Source: Elusimicrobiota bacterium
Lineage (GTDB): Bacteria > Elusimicrobiota > Elusimicrobia > UBA1565 > UBA9628
Reading direction: 5' to 3'
Length of the DNA: 7,543 bases
NCBI GenBank assembly: GCA_028871595.1
Contig: JAGWMT010000149.1
Location: forward strand, 1-7,543
A program made the translations under genes and the position numbers. The notes below the pieces were generated by a model. That model was given only the letters and a program-made list of their open reading frames with translations, was not told the origin of the DNA and ran no database searches. Positions within the stretch are counted from its first letter, which is position 1. Each line of letters starts with the position of its first letter. Below are positions 3,935-7,543 of this stretch, piece by piece.

Positions 3935-6424
3935 ATGAAAGCGACCTCGGGTCTGTTGGCCTTCCTCCTTTTCCACGCGGCGTCCGGCGCCACGGCCCCG
4001 GCTCCGGGCGATTCCGACACGACCGCGCAGGATCAGGCCCGTTTCGCCTTGCTCAAGAAGCGTTTTCTCCAGCAGCAGGGGATACCGGCCAGCGAGGCCG
4101 GAGGCGTGGTCGCGCCTCCGCCCGTCCCGGGACAGGCACCTCCGCCGTCCGCGCCGTCCTGGGAGCAGCAGGAGCGCGAGCGGTCGCTCGAGTTCAACAA
4201 GCAGTTCGGTCCGGACTCCTACGAAGGAATCATCGGCTTCTCGAAGCGTTGCCTGTCCGCCGACGGCTGCGACAAGTTGGCGACGGCGGACGTCATCGAC
4301 GGGGCTTACAGGTTCGTCGATCTGCAAAAGGACGTCGAGAAGAAACTCGTCGCACCGGACTCGAATACCTATCGCCAACGCCACGGTGAGATCAAGAGTG
4401 GAATGCGCGCGGCCATGGAAGAGTTCCGCCCGCGGCCCGGAGCCAGGACCGCCTATGAGAACGACTTCATCAAGTTCTCCGATCCGATCGTCAAGAAGAT
4501 ATTTACGACGGACGAACTCCGGCAGTACGCGCAACAGAACGCGGCCTCTTCGGACTCGGCGCCGTTCTACACCTACCTGGGCCAGACTTTAAACGCCGGA
4601 AAGGGCTCGCCGGGGAAGGCGCGCCAGGCCTTCGACGCGGCGCTGGAGCGTGATCCTAAGAACGAGGCGGCGTTGAGCGGCCGCTCTCAGGCGCGCCTCG
4701 ACCTGGGCGATTTCCCGGGCGCGGTTGCCGATGCGCGCGCCGCGCTGAAGTTGGACCCCGGAGATCGGTATGCCCTCGCCGCGCTTAAGTTCTCGGAAGG
4801 CCGCCTGGCTCCGGGAGCCGCGGCCGGCGCCGGTGCCGGCGGCGCCAGCGCGGTGGGAGCCGCCGGGGCGGGGACCGAATTAGGCGCTTCCGGGCCGGAC
4901 GCAAGCGCGCAGGCCGGCCTGGCGCGTCCGGGTGACGCGGCGGCGTCGGACGCGGCGCGCCGATCGGAAGCTCTCGTCGTCGAGGCCAAGCGCAGCTTGG
5001 GCCTGGGCGACGTCGGCGCGGCGGCCCGCTCGCTGCGCCAGGCGTTGGAGCTCAACCCGCGCAGCGCGGAAGCCTTGTCGTTGTCGGCGATAACCGCGGT
5101 CCGGCTCGGGAAATACTCCGACGCGCTGGCCGCGGCCGAGGCGGGATTGGCGCTCGCGCCCGGAAGCGCGGCGCTGCTTGATGCCAAGGCAAGCGCCCTT
5201 CTTGGGATAAAGGATTATCACGGGGCACTGGCCGCGTCCGAAATGGCCATCGCCGCGAACCCCCAGGACGCGATGGGCTATTTCAATCGGGCATGGGCGC
5301 TGGCCGGGTTGAAGGACGCGCCCGGCGCCGCGTCATCCTTGGAGACCGCCGCGGCGTTGAATCCGCAATTCGCCGCGACGGCGGACGCGGCGCGGGTCCT
5401 GCCGCCGGACAGCGATCTGCTGGTTCTTTTTCCCGGGCGAAAATCCGCGTTGGATCCGGAGCCGGCGGCCTCGGCCTCGTGGCGCGCGCCTCCGCCGCGC
5501 GTTCTTATTCTGGGGGGGAGCGTCCTTGGATTTCTGGCGCTGGCGGCGCTGATCGTGCTGTTGCGCGGCGCCCGCGCCCCGGAGCCCGTAGCCCCCTCCA
5601 TGCCCGCATTGCTGGCTGGAAAATACGAGCTGGGGCGGGAACTGGGTTCCGGCGGGATGGGCGTGGTCTACAAGGGTCGCGACCTGTCCTTGGACCGCGC
5701 CGTGGCGATCAAGCGCATGCGCGAGGAGGTCCGTTGGGACCCCAGGGAGCGCTCCCGGTTCGTTACCGAGGCACAGCTCGTCGCAAAGCTCAAGCATCCG
5801 CACATCGTCGAGATACATACGATCGTCGAGCAGGACGGCGAGGTATATCTGATCTTCGAGTACATCGCGGGACGGACCTTGCGCGAGGCGATCGAGCGCG
5901 AAAAAAAGATCCCGTTCCGGGCGGCGCGCGACTTGGTCCGCGGCGCGGCCGCGGGCCTGGACTACGCGCACTCGTTCGGCGTGGTCCATCGCGATCTGAA
6001 GCCGGCCAACATCATGATCGATGGCGACGGCCGCGTGCGCCTCATGGATTTCGGGATCGCCCGTTTGACGGACGAGGCGCTCACCCGGCACACGCGCACG
6101 GGTGCGGCGGTGGGAACGCCGCTGTACATGGCGCCGGAGCAGGAGCAGGGCGTGGCCCGCAAGGAATCGGACGTGTATTCGACGGCCCTGTGCCTTTATG
6201 AGGCTTTGACCGGACGGCTGCCGTTCTCCGGAACCGGCTCGGGACTGCTGATGAATAAGCTCAAGGGCGCCTATGAGCCCCCATCCAAGCTGGACCCGGG
6301 ACTGCCCCGCGGCCTGGATGACGTCTTCGCGAAGGCGTTCGAACCCGATCCGGATAAGCGCTACGCGACGGCCGGAGCCTTCTCGCGGGCGCTGGAAAGC
6401 CTGGAGGCTTCGCACCGCGCGTAA
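3935..6424 (+). CDS. Receptor-like Ser/Thr protein kinase with extracytoplasmic TPRs
   Basis: An 829-residue protein. In order: a signal peptide (about 1-20), a unique polar region with a P-rich stretch and two close cysteines, C106 and C112, two TPR-like units (about 210-278), an Ala/Gly-rich low-complexity linker (about 289-340), four more TPR-like units (about 346-481), a membrane helix at 523-543 followed by R544, and a Hanks-type kinase domain (about 564-825). Kinase motifs are complete: P-loop GSGGMG at 571-576, K593 in VAIK, E612 of the C-helix, HRD at 685-687 with catalytic D687, N692, DFG at 705-707 and APE at 733-735. The activation loop has T712, T717, T720, T722 and T728 as possible autophosphorylation sites. 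It should be an active cytoplasmic RD kinase with the TPR part in the periplasm. PknB-type receptors have the opposite order, kinase first. No PASTA domains are present. The ATG at 3935 is set by the signal peptide and promoter. Confidence 0.9.
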   Translation: MKATSGLLAFLLFHAASGATAPAPGDSDTTAQDQARFALLKKRFLQQQGIPASEAGGVVAPPPVPGQAPPPSAPSWEQQERERSLEFNKQFGPDSYEGIIGFSKRCLSADGCDKLATADVIDGAYRFVDLQKDVEKKLVAPDSNTYRQRHGEIKSGMRAAMEEFRPRPGARTAYENDFIKFSDPIVKKIFTTDELRQYAQQNAASSDSAPFYTYLGQTLNAGKGSPGKARQAFDAALERDPKNEAALSGRSQARLDLGDFPGAVADARAALKLDPGDRYALAALKFSEGRLAPGAAAGAGAGGASAVGAAGAGTELGASGPDASAQAGLARPGDAAASDAARRSEALVVEAKRSLGLGDVGAAARSLRQALELNPRSAEALSLSAITAVRLGKYSDALAAAEAGLALAPGSAALLDAKASALLGIKDYHGALAASEMAIAANPQDAMGYFNRAWALAGLKDAPGAASSLETAAALNPQFAATADAARVLPPDSDLLVLFPGRKSALDPEPAASASWRAPPPRVLILGGSVLGFLALAALIVLLRGARAPEPVAPSMPALLAGKYELGRELGSGGMGVVYKGRDLSLDRAVAIKRMREEVRWDPRERSRFVTEAQLVAKLKHPHIVEIHTIVEQDGEVYLIFEYIAGRTLREAIEREKKIPFRAARDLVRGAAAGLDYAHSFGVVHRDLKPANIMIDGDGRVRLMDFGIARLTDEALTRHTRTGAAVGTPLYMAPEQEQGVARKESDVYSTALCLYEALTGRLPFSGTGSGLLMNKLKGAYEPPSKLDPGLPRGLDDVFAKAFEPDPDKRYATAGAFSRALESLEASHRA

Positions 6425-6428
6425 AGAA

Positions 6429-6461
6429 GGGAGCCCCCCGGGCCGAGACCGGGAGGCTCCC
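6429..6461. terminator. Strong stem-loop between convergent genes, probable bidirectional terminator
   Basis: GGGAGCC (6429-6435) pairs with GGCTCCC (6455-6461). After one C/A mismatch, five more G-C pairs follow (6437-6441 with 6449-6453), closing a 7-base loop. It starts 4 bases after the kinase stop and lies 18 bases from the stop of the facing HEAT-like gene. The leftward transcript continues into TTCTTTAC, a modest U-rich tail. The rightward one continues into CGAACTTC, which is poor. It is therefore more convincing as the terminator of the minus-strand gene. Confidence 0.7.
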
Positions 6462-6479
6462 GAACTTCAGGCGGCGTTT

Positions 6480-7543
6480 CTACTGCTGGCTGGTCTTCGG
6501 CAGGAGACTCCTCACGCGCTCCAAGCCTCCGGTCAGCTCGGCCTTGAGGACGGGCTCCGTCTCCGTCTGGAGCCGCCCCGCGAGCATCGTCTCGCCCGTC
6601 CGGGCGTCGACGGCCTTGGCGACGACCGCCTTCTTCACGGCGGCCACCGCGACCTTGCGCGTCTCCGCGTCGGGGCTGTCCAGGGCCGCCTTCAGGTGCT
6701 CGATCTTCGCCAAGCCGGGCCGTGAGGCCATCGCCGTGATCCCGCGCCGGAAGCCCGCCGTATCAGCCGTCTTCAGGTAGGCGTCCAGCAGCGGCGCGCT
6801 GATCCAGGGCATCTTGCCCGCGGAGTCCAGCCGGCCGACCTGCTCCAGGCGCTCCAGGACGTCGCCCAGCAAAGCCGGGTCCCGGTAGTCCTGCAGGGCG
6901 ACGGCGCACTCGTTGACCAGGACCGCGCTGTCGGTGGATTTCATCAAGGCCGTCAGCGTGGCGCGGGCCTTCAGGCCGCCGGTGCGGCGCAGGGCCTGCG
7001 GCAGGAGCTCGTCGGGGATGAGCCCCTTGTCGCCCAGTTCGCGGATCTTCGCGTACACCGACGGGCCGCGCACGCCCCGCGGCGAACCCACGCGCGCCAC
7101 GGCCTCCTCGCGCAGATCCTGCGGGCCTTCGTCCAACACCTTGAGCACGTAGGCCTTGGAGGTCGGCGACGGGACGCGCGAGGCCAGGAGGTCGACCGCG
7201 CGGCGGCGTAGCTCGGCGCCTTCCTTCGAGTTGTCGGGGTTCTTGTCCAGGATGGACACCACGTTCTTCGCGAGGCTCTCGGCCGTCTCGTCGTCGAAAT
7301 CATCCGACGTGAGATCGGGGCCGTCCAGGGCGGCCAAAAACTCCCCGAGATGGATCATGCGGTCGTCGTCCGTCGCGTTCTCGGTGTTGGCCAGGAAGGC
7401 GTGCACGGCGGAGTCCAGCGTGGACACGGGCATGAGCTCGGCGGCGACATCGGGCTTCGTGAACTTCGGCGGAGCGGGCGTGTCGCCCATCCGGCGCAGC
7501 TCGACGTACGTCCGCCCCAGACCGGCGACGGCGAGGGCGATCA
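6480..7543 (-). CDS. HEAT-like alpha-solenoid protein, probably membrane-anchored (5' partial)
   Basis: The frame is open to the window edge. The ATG at 7490 gives 336 residues, but 17 further in-frame codons upstream read as a hydrophobic stretch, IALAVAGLG, followed by RTYVELRR. That looks like the end of a membrane helix or signal anchor, so the true start is probably outside the window. Numbered from the ATG at 7490, the rest is almost wholly helical and polar, with units of roughly 30-40 residues such as LREEAVARVG and ETRKVAVAAVKKAV, typical of HEAT/armadillo-like solenoids. An acidic stretch (DGPDLTSDDFDDE) lies at about 56-68. There are no catalytic motifs, and C194 is the only cysteine. 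Such solenoids usually bind proteins; no partner can be named. The gene is convergent with the receptor kinase, 55 bases apart, with a strong stem-loop between them. Confidence 0.7.
   Translation of the reverse strand, partial: IALAVAGLGRTYVELRRMGDTPAPPKFTKPDVAAELMPVSTLDSAVHAFLANTENATDDDRMIHLGEFLAALDGPDLTSDDFDDETAESLAKNVVSILDKNPDNSKEGAELRRRAVDLLASRVPSPTSKAYVLKVLDEGPQDLREEAVARVGSPRGVRGPSVYAKIRELGDKGLIPDELLPQALRRTGGLKARATLTALMKSTDSAVLVNECAVALQDYRDPALLGDVLERLEQVGRLDSAGKMPWISAPLLDAYLKTADTAGFRRGITAMASRPGLAKIEHLKAALDSPDAETRKVAVAAVKKAVVAKAVDARTGETMLAGRLQTETEPVLKAELTGGLERVRSLLPKTSQQ

Noticed and set aside
5293..6201. A 302-codon plus-strand frame inside the kinase gene
   Set aside because: It is an Arg/Gly-rich shadow of the kinase frame. 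It would matter only if the slippery heptamer at 5902 were used, for which there is little support.
5333..6415. A 360-codon minus-strand frame opposite the kinase
   Set aside because: It lies antisense to the complete kinase motifs, has Arg/Gln-rich composition and no promoter or ribosome site. It is a mirror of GC-rich codon use.

Overview
The window is GC-rich bacterial DNA (roughly two thirds G+C by eye) with tightly packed genes. It holds no RNA gene, insertion sequence, integrase, CRISPR array or phage gene, and no gene-free stretch longer than 300 bases. The mix of exported repeat proteins, a TPR-linked membrane Ser/Thr kinase and cysteine-rich lipoproteins fits a complex diderm bacterium. 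High-GC Elusimicrobiota or Myxococcota are my best guesses, but nothing here is a phylogenetic marker, so the assignment is tentative.

Layout. (1) Positions 1-1386 (+): the 3' part of a fusion between the end of an MFS-type transporter and a HAD-IIB-like phosphatase, running off the left edge. (2) 1383-2108 (+): an exported 2H (LigT-like) phosphoesterase, coupled to gene 1 by an ATGA overlap. (3) 2127-2441 (-): a small secreted protein of unknown function with a very good sigma70-type promoter and a Shine-Dalgarno site. (4) 2535-3371 (+): a membrane-anchored protein whose C-terminal half is a helical repeat with a proline about every 9-10 residues. (5) 3382-3849 (-): a lipoprotein carrying four tandem six-cysteine knottin-like modules. 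(6) 3935-6424 (+): a large receptor-like Ser/Thr kinase with signal peptide, TPRs, one membrane helix and a C-terminal Hanks kinase. (7) 6480 to the right edge (-): a HEAT-like alpha-solenoid protein, probably membrane-anchored, whose start lies outside the window. A strong stem-loop lies between genes 6 and 7.

How they may work together. Genes 5 and 6 are divergent, with promoter-like elements back to back in an 85-base gap. One encodes a surface lipoprotein built from disulfide-rich mini-domains. The other encodes a kinase whose repeat domain is predicted to sit outside the cytoplasmic membrane. A paired surface ligand/scaffold and sensor kinase is an attractive but unproven reading. Nearly all products carry a signal peptide, lipobox or membrane helix, so the region is oriented toward the cell envelope. 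Several starts lack a Shine-Dalgarno sequence and lie within a few bases of a -10-like element, which suggests leaderless or near-leaderless transcripts.
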